The notes: a model not told the origin generated them from the sequence alone. A DNA stretch of 39,341 bases from RGIG3528 sp045598045 (GCA_045598045.1 JAZLLG010000085.1:1-39341); one strand, 5' to 3'. Positions 16,004-25,118 are shown, numbered from the stretch's first letter. A program made the numbers and translations.

Positions 16004-18347
16004 CAAAAAACTCCTTGGTACGTTTTTTAACAGTTTGCAAAGTAATGTTTTCGTACGGGAACCATTCTTTAGGGAACAAGCTGTTGTACTGACGCTTTGT
16101 AAACCTGTCATCAAGCAGAAGAATTGCTCCCACATCATCAACCGTACGGATAACACGCCCCGCCGACTGCATGACCTTGTTCATGCCCGGATAGAGGTAG
16201 GCATATTCAAATCCGCAGTTTTTCTTATCGTCAAAATAGTATTTAAACAGTTCTCTCTCATAGCCGACAGTGGGAAGTCCGCAGCCCACTATGACAGCAC
16301 CTGTAAGCCGGTCTCCCGTAAGATCGATTCCTTCGGAAAAGATTCCGCCCATAACGCAAAGTCCGATAAGCGTCTCCTCAGGCTCTTTTACAAAGCTGTT
16401 CAGGAATTCCTCTTTGTCCTCTTCAGACATGTCACGTCTCTGAGGCAGAAGCCTTGCGGATGTCCGGCCTTCCAAAAGTCTTGAGCAGTCCTCAAGCATT
16501 TTGTAAGAAGAGAAAAAGACCATATAGTTTCCGGTCTTTGCTGAAGTAAAATCGGCAATATATGCCGCTGTCTTTTCGTATTCTTCTTCAGACCTTTTCG
16601 AGTAACGTGTCGTTACATCTCCTCCAACCATAACAAGGCGTTTTTCCGGCTTGAACGGAGACGGTGCATATATGGCATAGTCATCGTAAGCCCCACCCAG
16701 CTGCTCTTTATAATAATCCATCGGAAGAAGGGTTGCGCTGAACATTATGGCAGACTGAGTATTATCCATCCTCTTTTTAAGCTTTCCGGCCGGCTCCATG
16801 CAGCACAGCTTAAGTCGGAAGCTTCCGTCCGGAAGGAAGTCGGTGTATATGCGGTAGGCTTCGTCCATATTATCATATACATCGATAAAGCTGCGAACCT
16901 TAAAGAATAAATCAAGTACAACATCCCTGATTTCAGGTTCCAGTACGGCTTCTTCAAGGAAATCCTCATAGGCGCCCGCAAGAGACAACGCTCTATTGTA
17001 AAATATATCCGCATCGTCCCAGACCTGAAAATCCTCGCACTCCCTTTTCAACTGCAGAAGAGCTTTATTACAGCCTTCGAGGCAGCTTTCCATTTTCCTG
17101 CTTTTCCCCGCTACGGCTCTCTTTACTTCAAGGAAGTCCTCTTTTATCACTTCGGCGGAATACATATCACGAGCACGCTCGAGCAAATTGTGTGCCTCAT
17201 CGATAAGGAACACATAATCATTCTTTTTTTCATCCGCAAAGAAACGTTTCAGGCTCGCAGTCGGATCAAATGCATAGTTGTAATCACATATTATGGCATC
17301 TGTCCAAAGAGACACATCAAGACACATTTCAAAAGGGCACACGCAGTATTTCTCCGCGTAGCTGAAAACTATGTCCCTGTTAATCGTTTCTTCGTTGTTA
17401 AGCATATCAAAGACACATTCATTTACACGGTCATAATGGCCCTTTGCACGTATGCATGCCCCGGGGTTACAGGACGGCTTATCAAGTATACAACTTTTTT
17501 CTTTTGAAGTTATTGTGATGTAACGGAATTTCAGGCCTTTGTCCGAAAGCAGCTTGAACGTATCCTCCGCCACTGTTCTGGCAATGGTTTTTGCGGTAAG
17601 ATAAAAAATCCTGCTGCTTTTTCCTTCACCGACCGACCAAATGGCAGGAAAAACCGTGGAGATTGTTTTTCCGACTCCTGTGGGTGCCTCAATAAAAAGC
17701 TTTTTTCCTCGGATGATGGACTTGTAGACCCCGGAAACAAGCTCACGCTGGCCGTCTCTGTATTCAAACGGGAAGCTGAGATTTTTAATGGTGACGTTCC
17801 GTTCTTTTTTCCATTTTTGTTCCCAGAAAAGCCACTTGGAGTACTCTTTGACTACTCCATTAAACCAGTCGCGCAGCTCATCTACATCATACTTTGCAGA
17901 AAATCGCTTGATTTTTTCGTTTTCCACATTACAGTATGTGAGCTGGACGGTAATTTCCGAAAGAGCTTCATCCTCACCATAAATTGCCGCATAGCACTTA
18001 GCCTGTGCCTCGTGTATGAACACAGGGTCTTCCATATGCTCAACATTCAGACACGTAGTTTTGATTTCATCAATGGTTACGCCGCTTTCTTCCGTAAGTA
18101 TTCCGTCTGCACGTCCGTCCACGATAAGCTCTATACATTCGTCATCCTGTTCGAGAACAAATGTTTTTTTAAGGGGCACCTCAGCTTTATAGCCGACAGG
18201 CTGCCCCTTTTGAATCTTTTTATGTAGTCTGGTTCCCTCCTGCATCGCATCAAAGTCAAAGCGCGAGGAGGAATTGTCAATATCTCCGGAACGGAGGATG
18301 AACTCTACAAGGTTCCGGACAGATATACTCTGCTTGGATTCACTCAT
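15987..18347 (-). CDS. Cas4/RecB-like nuclease fused to an XPD/DinG-family helicase
   Basis: A 786-residue two-part enzyme. Residues about 1-180 carry a full PD-(D/E)xK nuclease set: His42, Asp81 (DGRADGI), Glu94-x-Lys96 (IDEIK) and QAKCY at 115-119. The helicase has Walker A APTGVGKT (221-228), seven cysteines between 286 and 342 that can hold a 4Fe-4S cluster as in XPD, DEAH at 383-386, and a C-terminal DEAD_2-type half (GGIFSEGIDL; QSAGRVIR). It should unwind and cut DNA with 5'-3' polarity, probably in repair; the true substrate is unknown. GGAG precedes the ATG. It follows a lipoprotein gene by 12 bases and overlaps a VanZ-like gene. Confidence 0.87.
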   Translation of the reverse strand: MSESKQSISVRNLVEFILRSGDIDNSSSRFDFDAMQEGTRLHKKIQKGQPVGYKAEVPLKKTFVLEQDDECIELIVDGRADGILTEESGVTIDEIKTTCLNVEHMEDPVFIHEAQAKCYAAIYGEDEALSEITVQLTYCNVENEKIKRFSAKYDVDELRDWFNGVVKEYSKWLFWEQKWKKERNVTIKNLSFPFEYRDGQRELVSGVYKSIIRGKKLFIEAPTGVGKTISTVFPAIWSVGEGKSSRIFYLTAKTIARTVAEDTFKLLSDKGLKFRYITITSKEKSCILDKPSCNPGACIRAKGHYDRVNECVFDMLNNEETINRDIVFSYAEKYCVCPFEMCLDVSLWTDAIICDYNYAFDPTASLKRFFADEKKNDYVFLIDEAHNLLERARDMYSAEVIKEDFLEVKRAVAGKSRKMESCLEGCNKALLQLKRECEDFQVWDDADIFYNRALSLAGAYEDFLEEAVLEPEIRDVVLDLFFKVRSFIDVYDNMDEAYRIYTDFLPDGSFRLKLCCMEPAGKLKKRMDNTQSAIMFSATLLPMDYYKEQLGGAYDDYAIYAPSPFKPEKRLVMVGGDVTTRYSKRSEEEYEKTAAYIADFTSAKTGNYMVFFSSYKMLEDCSRLLEGRTSARLLPQRRDMSEEDKEEFLNSFVKEPEETLIGLCVMGGIFSEGIDLTGDRLTGAVIVGCGLPTVGYERELFKYYFDDKKNCGFEYAYLYPGMNKVMQSAGRVIRTVDDVGAILLLDDRFTKRQYNSLFPKEWFPYENITLQTVKKRTKEFFDGQGL

Positions 18348-18359
18348 TACTCAGCTCCG

Positions 18360-19613
18360 CTATTTTTTAATTCTTATTACCGGGCGTACTCCGTATCCGT
18401 ACCATGAAAGGTCGGTAATGATTTGACCGTCACTGTTGACTGCCTTTGTCATTCCGTCATCCTGATAGGACCTGAGCCACCAGAAATAGCAGGCTTCAGC
18501 TGAATACTCTTCAGGCTTATGCGGACTGTCTGCGGTGTTCCATGCTGCCTCGGTCATCGTTGCTCTAAGCACGTCGTTCACTGCCTCGGGATCCGTTACG
18601 CCAAAATAATCCATAAGCTCTTCTTCCGTAAGCAGATAAACCTTATTGGAAGAAACATTATTTCCGTTAGGTGCGGAAATAATATCCGCAACTATTTTTT
18701 TCTTTTCATCATCGCTGAAAGCAGCTCCGTAGAATGTGCCGTTCAGCCATACACTGAGGTCGGAGCTGTCCCATCTTCTGTACCAGGATTCGTTTTCTCC
18801 GAAAGCGTTCATAGGTTTGGAGTAAAGAATCTTCGCACTCATAAGGAGTATCTCCGTGTCGGTAACATCAAGCACCGTCCATTCGATAGGCTCCTTACCG
18901 TTTGAAGTGACATTGTCCTGTTCATAATGACCAAACTCAATGTTGTCGCCCTTCTGAGCCGTTTCGAGTGCAGTAGGTGTGCACGTCGGCGTAGGAGTAG
19001 GAGTCTCTGTAGGTGTCGGTGTTGCCGTAGCCTTTACTTCGGGAGTCGGTGTGGACGTAGCCGTAGGTCTGGGTGTTGATGTCGGACGTTTTGTCGGAGC
19101 AACTGTAGGTGTGCCCGTAAGCTTTATAACAATAAACGTTCCCGGTGTAGGGGTTGCGTCAGGATAGTCTGTAGGTGTGGGTAATGGTTTGCCTGTCTTC
19201 TCCGGTCTGGGAGTGTTAACAGGGTGATAAGGAGTCGGTATAGGTGTAGGTGTGGGCACTTTCTCGTCCGAAGGCTTTGAAGTAGGCTTCGGAGTCGGTG
19301 TCTTCGTAGGCTTTTTTGTAGGAGCAGGGGTATTTGTGGTTTTGCCTGAACCCGGGAAAAGCTCATCAATAGGCGTAAATCCGGAGCCTTCGCCTCCGTT
19401 TCCGTCGTAATCCCCCCCGTGTTCACTGCCTGAACCGGTCGGAACAGGGGTATCTGTTGCATGCGAATTGTGCCCCTGATGACCAATGACAACCTTAACG
19501 GTCGGAGTGGCCTTAGGGGTCTGATAGCCGGTATAATGTTTGTCTCCGCAACCTGTCGCAAGGAGAAACAAAGCGCCTGCCATTATAAGACTGTACTTAA
19601 GTAGTTTTCTCAA
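18360..19613 (-). CDS. Lipoprotein with Thr/Pro-rich stalk and DUF6273 domain
   Basis: A 417-residue surface lipoprotein. The signal peptide ends in the lipobox LATGC (Cys22). Residues about 30-210 are a low-complexity spacer of repeated TPTP, TPTPKPTS and similar units, probably an extended stalk across the wall. Residues about 220-417 match the DUF6273 type: GDNIEFGHYEQD, then EWTVLDV, SVWLNGTFYGAAFS, VYLLTEEE, WWLRS and GYGVRPVIRI. The function of DUF6273 is unknown; it occurs on clostridial surface proteins. The start is TTG at 19613, about seven bases after GAGG. It follows another lipoprotein gene by 19 bases. Confidence 0.83.
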   Translation of the reverse strand: MRKLLKYSLIMAGALFLLATGCGDKHYTGYQTPKATPTVKVVIGHQGHNSHATDTPVPTGSGSEHGGDYDGNGGEGSGFTPIDELFPGSGKTTNTPAPTKKPTKTPTPKPTSKPSDEKVPTPTPIPTPYHPVNTPRPEKTGKPLPTPTDYPDATPTPGTFIVIKLTGTPTVAPTKRPTSTPRPTATSTPTPEVKATATPTPTETPTPTPTCTPTALETAQKGDNIEFGHYEQDNVTSNGKEPIEWTVLDVTDTEILLMSAKILYSKPMNAFGENESWYRRWDSSDLSVWLNGTFYGAAFSDDEKKKIVADIISAPNGNNVSSNKVYLLTEEELMDYFGVTDPEAVNDVLRATMTEAAWNTADSPHKPEEYSAEACYFWWLRSYQDDGMTKAVNSDGQIITDLSWYGYGVRPVIRIKK

Positions 19614-19632
19614 TCCGATGCCTCAAAATTAA

Positions 19633-20997
19633 TCAGTTTCTGATTTCGATAATCTTGTATCCGTCGACGGTATACGCAGGGAAATAGGTTGACGACTTGC
19701 CTGTAACAGACTGGTAGATACCAAGCACTGTGCTTACATCAGCCTTTTCGGAAGGAACGGCAACCGTCACATACTTCTTTGAAAGTTGCGATGAAATAAC
19801 ATCAAGTATCTCGCTTTCGTTTTCAGCCTTGACATTCATGTAGCCGTAAAGTCTGTAGGACTTGTCATTGCAGGAATGCGTGAAGGATGATTCTGCCGTG
19901 TGTGTCCTTCCCATTTCTTTATCGTCAAGCATGAAGTATTTGTAAAATACATGATCCGGAATGTCTTCACCTGTTGTTGAATCTATCGGATCGTCCCATG
20001 TCAAATCAAGGTTGTACCAGTTTTCACCGATTTTAACCTGATTCCATGCATGCGGCCCACTGTCAGCCTTGCCTGTAATCACTTCGGCTTCAACACCGTT
20101 TACAACCATAAACAACATAAATGCTTCTGCATATCCGTCACAAACGGCTTTTCCGTTTTTGAGGAGACCATATGCCTTATGTGAAGAAGAAGATGCATCT
20201 GAATCGTATGCACAATGGGTAACGATGTAGTTGTAGACAGTGTACGTTTTGTCTATATCGGACATCTTCGAAAGACCGAGTTCGGAAGAAATCCGCCTGA
20301 TTTCGGTAAGTGTCCACTTGTCATTCTTTGACAAAGACGATTCATTTCCGGTACGAATGGCCGCAAGAAGGGCACCTGCAGCTTTTGTTTCAATGTTTGT
20401 GAAGCAGAGGACGATGCCGTTGGCGTAAATACCGCTTCTGGAATAATCAACGGACAATGATGTTATTTCCGGATAAAGCTCCATGTAGTACTCAGGAGTA
20501 TGCATAATCGACTGATCCGAATACAAAACAGGGAACATCGAATATGATTGTGACGCGGTACTCACAAGTACATTAGCCTTTTTCTCGCTGTCGCAATAGA
20601 TGTAAAGACCCTCGGGAGTAGATTCTCCCATTATGCTGTTATGCCTTCTTAAGCGCGAAACGATGCCGTTAACATTGTCACCTGTGCCGCTGCCTGCAAG
20701 CCTTGTCGGAACAGGTGTTGCTTTAATGCTTTGAGCCTCTTCCTCTTTATGACTTGCTTCTTCACGCTTTGTCACCGGCTTCTCAGTCACCGAAGCCACC
20801 GGTGTTGCCTCCGGCTGCGCAGTTGTGTTCAAGAGGGCATGGGAATATATGAAAGAAAGTGCTTCATGAGTCGGTGTCGGGCCAAAAGAAGAATTTCCGC
20901 CCATATAAACAGGATCGTCCGTACAGCCCGCGGAAAGCGTGACCAGCATGGCGAGAATAAGCATCAGTATAATGTTTTTAACCGTTTTCTTCTTCAT
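19633..20997 (-). CDS. Transglutaminase-like lipoprotein
   Basis: A 454-residue lipoprotein: lipobox LSAGC with Cys25, a charged and Thr/Pro-rich linker to about residue 110, and a transglutaminase/protease-like domain at about 240-345. The Cys-His-Asp triad is visible: Cys286 in GKAVCDGYAEAF, His316 in GPHAWNQV and Asp331 in NLDLTWDDP. It sits outside the membrane and may cut or crosslink peptides or act on the wall; prokaryotic members are mostly proteases or of unknown activity. The ribosome site is weak (a GGG next to the ATG), and the HAD gene ends 12 bases before, suggesting coupling. Confidence 0.85.
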   Translation of the reverse strand: MKKKTVKNIILMLILAMLVTLSAGCTDDPVYMGGNSSFGPTPTHEALSFIYSHALLNTTAQPEATPVASVTEKPVTKREEASHKEEEAQSIKATPVPTRLAGSGTGDNVNGIVSRLRRHNSIMGESTPEGLYIYCDSEKKANVLVSTASQSYSMFPVLYSDQSIMHTPEYYMELYPEITSLSVDYSRSGIYANGIVLCFTNIETKAAGALLAAIRTGNESSLSKNDKWTLTEIRRISSELGLSKMSDIDKTYTVYNYIVTHCAYDSDASSSSHKAYGLLKNGKAVCDGYAEAFMLFMVVNGVEAEVITGKADSGPHAWNQVKIGENWYNLDLTWDDPIDSTTGEDIPDHVFYKYFMLDDKEMGRTHTAESSFTHSCNDKSYRLYGYMNVKAENESEILDVISSQLSKKYVTVAVPSEKADVSTVLGIYQSVTGKSSTYFPAYTVDGYKIIEIRN

Positions 20998-21009
20998 CCC
21001 GATTAACTG

Positions 21010-21624
21010 TTATGATTCTTTAAGTACTGCCTCAAGTTCCTCTTTTGCCTGTTCGAAGTTTCTGAAAACAACTCCTCTTATGCCTGCCTTTTCGCCTCCG
21101 GCAATGTTCTCCGGTCTGTCATCTATGAAGACGCACTCCGAAGCGATAAGCCCAAATTTTTTCAGGAACTCTTCATAAATCTCCGGCTCGGGCTTGCACT
21201 TGCAAACCTCGTACGAAACAAGTCTTCCGTCCGCCAGATTAACAAACTGTAAATGCCCGTTTTCAAGACATTTGTTGAAGGATGTTCTTCCGTAGTTCGA
21301 AAGAATGTATACTTTATATCCTCTGGACTTCAAATTCTTTATCCAGTCGGCCGAATAGTCATAATCGATTACGATTTCTCCGACATATGTAAAGAATTCA
21401 CGAATCTTTTCAGCATGTTGCGGAGCTCTTTTGCAGCATGCATCAATGATTTCCTCATCACTTAAAAGACTTCTGTCAAATTCGTTCCACATCCCGCTTC
21501 CGGTTGTGGCTGCGGCCATTTCGTCAAAATCTTTTCCGTACACGCCAAGCTTGTCATGAAAAATATCTTCCCAGCAAAAATGACCAAGTACATTACCTAT
21601 GTCAAGGACAACATTTTTAATCAT
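21010..21624 (-). CDS. HAD-family phosphatase (YihX-like)
   Basis: A 204-residue haloacid dehalogenase-type hydrolase. Motif I is VVLDIGNVLG, with Gly at the position usually held by the second Asp, as in E. coli YihX. Motif II is YILSNYG, the Lys motif is in the CKCKPEPEIY segment, and motif III is CVFIDDRPENIAGGEKAG. It should dephosphorylate small molecules, possibly sugar phosphates. I choose ATG at 21624 because GAGG lies seven bases upstream; a TTG at 21630 is an alternative. The start overlaps or abuts the stop of the DUF1292 gene (GGATTGATAATG), indicating coupling. Confidence 0.87.
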   Translation of the reverse strand: MIKNVVLDIGNVLGHFCWEDIFHDKLGVYGKDFDEMAAATTGSGMWNEFDRSLLSDEEIIDACCKRAPQHAEKIREFFTYVGEIVIDYDYSADWIKNLKSRGYKVYILSNYGRTSFNKCLENGHLQFVNLADGRLVSYEVCKCKPEPEIYEEFLKKFGLIASECVFIDDRPENIAGGEKAGIRGVVFRNFEQAKEELEAVLKES

Positions 21625-21626
21625 TA

Positions 21627-21953
21627 TCAATCCTCATCGTCAAGCTCATCTGCAAGCTCATCAAATTCAGCTTCGTCGAGGAGCTCATCGAATGCATCCG
21701 CAACTATTTCAAACTCATCATCACTTTCAATGTTGTCGATTTTGATGTCATCAAGGTTTGAAACATCACAGCGGTAAAGCTTAATGTCATCATCCTCTCC
21801 TGCATCCTCTTCAAGAAGTGCAATGTAGTCACGTGTCGTTTTATTGTCTATCTTAACCGGAAATATGGAAATGACATCATAGGTAACTTCTCCGATGCCA
21901 TCCAGATCCAATACAACCTGTTCAAGATTAATGTCTTCCTTTTTTTTCGCCAT
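21627..21953 (-). CDS. Small acidic DUF1292-family protein
   Basis: A 108-residue strongly acidic cytoplasmic protein. The N-terminal part (VVLDLDGIGEVTYDVISIF) and the segment DDEFEIVADAFDELLDE are typical of DUF1292 (YrzB) proteins, which have no known function. The C-terminal tail is nearly all Asp, Glu, Leu and Ala. GGAGG precedes the ATG. It is the first gene of a six-gene operon behind a good promoter; in many Firmicutes this family sits next to yrrK/yqgF, which is not the case here. Confidence 0.82.
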   Translation of the reverse strand: MAKKKEDINLEQVVLDLDGIGEVTYDVISIFPVKIDNKTTRDYIALLEEDAGEDDDIKLYRCDVSNLDDIKIDNIESDDEFEIVADAFDELLDEAEFDELADELDDED

Positions 21954-22021
21954 TTCAGCCTCCTTACAGCTGTAGAATGTTCTTTTTTAAAGTCTTCCGC
22001 AAAATGCGCATAGTGGACTTG

Positions 22022-22050
22022 ATTATACAATAAAAAACGCCTCTACACAA
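22022..22050 (-). promoter_or_regulatory. Promoter of the DUF1292-to-VanZ operon, nested in a terminator
   Basis: TTGTGT (22050-22045) and TATAAT (22027-22022) are exactly 17 bases apart on the minus strand. The -10 is perfect. The -35 lies in the loop of the terminator that ends the upstream GH3 gene. Confidence 0.75.
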
Positions 22051-22061
22051 GGCGTTTTTTA
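22031..22061. terminator. Terminator after the GH3 gene
   Basis: On the minus strand AAAAAACGCCT, a seven-base loop and AGGCGTTTTTT form an 11-pair stem whose 3' arm ends in T6. It is symmetrical, so it can also act on the plus strand. Confidence 0.85.
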
Positions 22062-22082
22062 ATATATAAATTTTTTCTAAAC

Positions 22083-24443
22083 TTATTCTCCAACGTGTCT
22101 GTTTGCCTGCTTGACAATTTTCTCGGCAAATTTGTACGGAACCGCTCCTTCGGAATTTATAACCGCACAGTCGATTGTTCCTTCACGAAGGCCACCGATG
22201 TACATAAGCACTTCCGGATCGTTATGCGGTTTTCCGGCGAATCTTTTGTATATTGTCTCCTCACCGAATTTAAGCATTTTTTCCGCAAGCTTGGAATGCC
22301 TTGAAAGCTCAAGCAATGAAGAAGCCATCGAATAGGGCTCACTTCCCGCAGCGCTGAAATCAACGTGCGGATCACCCTCATCACAATCGGCAAGAATATA
22401 CTTTCTCACCTTCATGGATTCAATGGCCTCGCTCTCCGAAACAACTTCCAAATCGGCTTTTTCATAGCCGTTCGCACTTTTCTTTATGCTAACTTTTTCC
22501 GAAAGACGTATGTCTCTGGAGGAAGCTGCCGCAAGCACCGTATATTCACCTTCCGGAACAACGTAAGCCTTGCTGTTCACGTCATATATCGAAAAACTTC
22601 GTGCATTAAGGTTAATGGTAACTTCAGCACTTTCCCCTGCTTTTATGAAAGGTTTTGCAAAGCCCTTGAGTTCTTTGAGAGGTCTGCCCGGAAAATCATA
22701 TCCTGCAATTTGGCTTTCAGGGTTTTGTACATAAATCTGAACAGCTTCATAGCCGTCTCTTTCGCCCTTATTTGTGACAGTCAGGGTAACCTTGCATTCA
22801 AGAGGCTTTTCTCCTCTTTCAACCTTTAAACCGCTATATTCAAAAGCTGTGTAAGAGAGGCCGAATCCAAACGGATACATCGGCTCAATCTTTTTCGTGT
22901 CGTAATGTCTGTAGCCGATGAGAACACCTTCATTGTATTCAACGTTCTTTTCGCGGCTTCCGAAGCTTCCGAAAGCAGGTGTGTCTTCAATTCTGCAAGG
23001 GAATGTCTCCGCAAGCTTTCCCGAGGGATTTGTTTCCCCCGTAAGTATCGAAACCGCTGCCTCGCCTGTGGCCTCACCGCAGAGATACATATGAAGAATT
23101 GCTTTTACTTTATCTCTGAACGGAATGTCATAAGGTGCTCCACTGAAGGAAACGTAAATAATGTTACTGTTTTCCTCGTATATTCTGTCAAACACGTGGA
23201 GTTGGTTCTGCTGCATCGAGAGTGTCGTACGGTCGTATCCCTCTCCCTCGGCAAGATCTGTAAGGCCTCCAAAGAAGATTACGGGTGCTTCGGTATTCCT
23301 GACTGCTTCCGAAGCCTCCATTTCAAGCTGGATATCACGTTCATCGGAATCAATTCTGTATCCCGGAGCAAACGTAACCTTGATGCCCTTCTTTTCAAAT
23401 GCTTCTATTGCATTAACGTACTCAGTTACATTTATGTGGCTGCTGCCGCCCCCCTGGAAGCGCATCGTTCTGGCCAATTCACCGACAGCAACGACTTCAT
23501 TTACGTTTTCAAGCGGGAGAACACCGTCATTTTTCAAAAGAACGGCGCACTTCTTTGCCACATCAACAGCTGTGTTATGGTACTTATGCGGCTTTTTTGC
23601 CCTTCCCTTGGGATTGTACTTTTCCACAAGCTTCATCATTCTGTCTGCGGCAGTATTGATGTCTATTTCATCTACGGTACCTTCTGCATACTGCTTCTGC
23701 ATTCTTGAAGTATGTATTCCTCTAGAAGAAGGCATTTCAAGGTCCATTCCGGCATGAACGGATTTAGCCAGATCCGAGCATGCTCCCCAGTCAGACATAA
23801 CAAGCCCTTCAAATCCCCATTCATCACGAAGGATGTGATTTTGAAGATATGCATTTTCCGTTGCATGAGTGCCGTTAATCATGTTGTAAGAGGACATAAT
23901 CGTTGCCGGCTGTGCATCCTTCACCGTCATTTCAAATGCGGTAAGATATATTTCGCGAAGAGTTCTGTCATCAATGACGCTGTTGGACGTCATTCTCATT
24001 GTTTCCTGAGAATTCGCGCAAAAGTGCTTAAGGCTTGTACCAACACCCTGTTCCTGTACCTTTTTAACGTAGTGGGAAGCAATGCTTCCTGCCAGAAAGG
24101 GATCTTCACTGAAGTATTCAAAATTACGTCCGCAAAGCGGTGAACGCTTCATGTTTGTCCCGGGGCCCAAAAGCACGGAAACGTCCATATTCCAAGCCTC
24201 TTTTCCAAGGCTTTCGCCTATGGCTTCCACAGCTTCCAAATCCCAGCTGCAGGCCAGTGCGCTTGCTGTAGGATAACAGGTTGCCGGAATCGAGTCATTG
24301 TTGCCATTGTTTGTTTCAGGCTGTTTCCTGAGTCCATGAGGTCCATCTGAAAGATGGATGGAAGGCAGCTTGCCGTTCAGGTCCTCATTGTGCCATGCTC
24401 CTTTTCCGGACAACGTCCGGATTTTCTCGTTAATTGTAAGCAT
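22083..24443 (-). CDS. GH3 beta-glycosidase, intracellular
   Basis: A 786-residue GH3 enzyme: N-terminal (beta/alpha)8 domain with LSDGPHGLRK at about 31-40, SLKHFCANSQE at about 137-147 and the nucleophile Asp218 in VMSDWGA; then the alpha/beta C-terminal domain (GGLTDLAEGEGYDR) and a fibronectin-III-like domain (YPFGFGLSYTAFEY, later GYEAVQIYVQNP). About 130 further residues after the fibronectin domain are not part of the core and are not recognised. No signal peptide, so it acts on imported beta-glucosides or xylosides. GGAGGG precedes the ATG. It follows the PHP gene by 15 bases. Exact sugar specificity cannot be read from sequence. Confidence 0.92.
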   Translation of the reverse strand: MLTINEKIRTLSGKGAWHNEDLNGKLPSIHLSDGPHGLRKQPETNNGNNDSIPATCYPTASALACSWDLEAVEAIGESLGKEAWNMDVSVLLGPGTNMKRSPLCGRNFEYFSEDPFLAGSIASHYVKKVQEQGVGTSLKHFCANSQETMRMTSNSVIDDRTLREIYLTAFEMTVKDAQPATIMSSYNMINGTHATENAYLQNHILRDEWGFEGLVMSDWGACSDLAKSVHAGMDLEMPSSRGIHTSRMQKQYAEGTVDEIDINTAADRMMKLVEKYNPKGRAKKPHKYHNTAVDVAKKCAVLLKNDGVLPLENVNEVVAVGELARTMRFQGGGSSHINVTEYVNAIEAFEKKGIKVTFAPGYRIDSDERDIQLEMEASEAVRNTEAPVIFFGGLTDLAEGEGYDRTTLSMQQNQLHVFDRIYEENSNIIYVSFSGAPYDIPFRDKVKAILHMYLCGEATGEAAVSILTGETNPSGKLAETFPCRIEDTPAFGSFGSREKNVEYNEGVLIGYRHYDTKKIEPMYPFGFGLSYTAFEYSGLKVERGEKPLECKVTLTVTNKGERDGYEAVQIYVQNPESQIAGYDFPGRPLKELKGFAKPFIKAGESAEVTINLNARSFSIYDVNSKAYVVPEGEYTVLAAASSRDIRLSEKVSIKKSANGYEKADLEVVSESEAIESMKVRKYILADCDEGDPHVDFSAAGSEPYSMASSLLELSRHSKLAEKMLKFGEETIYKRFAGKPHNDPEVLMYIGGLREGTIDCAVINSEGAVPYKFAEKIVKQANRHVGE

Positions 24444-24458
24444 TGTAAACCCTCCGCA

Positions 24459-25082
24459 TTAAAAATACTTGTATGTATTTTCCAATCCGTGTATGTCACT
24501 GCCGCAAGCCATGACTTTCCCGGACTTAATGTATGTATTTACTTTATATCTTCTTGAAAGCTTGTGAAAACTCCTTGAATTAATCTGATAGCCTACAAAA
24601 TCGTAATCAAAATCCAAAATCTGCTTTGGAGAATATCTTTCAACATGTGCGAGAATAATATCACACCCGAATTTGTCGTGAACCGCCCTCATGGTTCTTA
24701 AAGCCTTGTCACTATCAAACTCAATAAACGGAAGTTCCAACAGAAGATGATTGAAACCATTTTCCTTGGAGATAAGTTCCTCCAGTCCTTCCATCTTTTC
24801 AATCCCCGGGCACCAGAGTGTTTCTGCCCCCGGAACAAGGACAATCCCCTTTTCTTCAGCTATCGGGCGTGCTTTTTTTAAGGCTTCTTCCCGTCTGCGG
24901 ACAAATTCACCCGCCAATTCCTTTTGAGGATAAAAATGTGAAGTTGCAATGACCGTCTTTATCCCTGCCTTTTCCGCATACTCCAGCTGCGTGCGGCACA
25001 TATCTTCATCACTGCAGCCATGATCAAGTCCCGGAAGTATATGGCTGTGATAGTCTGTTGTTTTGTCGTAAGGTCTGTTCAC
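24459..25082 (-). CDS. PHP-fold phosphatase, CpsB/YwqE-like
   Basis: A 207-residue PHP-domain protein. Metal ligands are visible as DYHSHILPGLDHG (His12, His14, Asp20), TSHFYP (His49), GAE (Glu87), LAHVERY (His146) and GSDIHG (Asp196, His198). This order is that of the CpsB/YwqE tyrosine phosphatases that control capsule synthesis kinases; length is a little short of the usual 250. No capsule genes or tyrosine kinase are in the window, so the target is unknown. The start is GTG at 25082, with GGAG six bases upstream. It heads a two-gene unit with GH3. Confidence 0.85.
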   Translation of the reverse strand: MNRPYDKTTDYHSHILPGLDHGCSDEDMCRTQLEYAEKAGIKTVIATSHFYPQKELAGEFVRRREEALKKARPIAEEKGIVLVPGAETLWCPGIEKMEGLEELISKENGFNHLLLELPFIEFDSDKALRTMRAVHDKFGCDIILAHVERYSPKQILDFDYDFVGYQINSRSFHKLSRRYKVNTYIKSGKVMACGSDIHGLENTYKYF

Positions 25083-25118
25083 ATTATTCTCCGTTTGTCA
25101 GTATAATTTTTCTTTTAC

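Noticed and set aside
18979..19167. Plus-strand frame encoding a Gly-Val repeat
   Set aside because: It is the reverse reading of the Thr/Pro stalk codons of the DUF6273 lipoprotein.
22905..23708. 267-codon open frame opposite the GH3 gene
   Set aside because: Antisense to an intact GH3 gene, with no ribosome site or recognisable domain.
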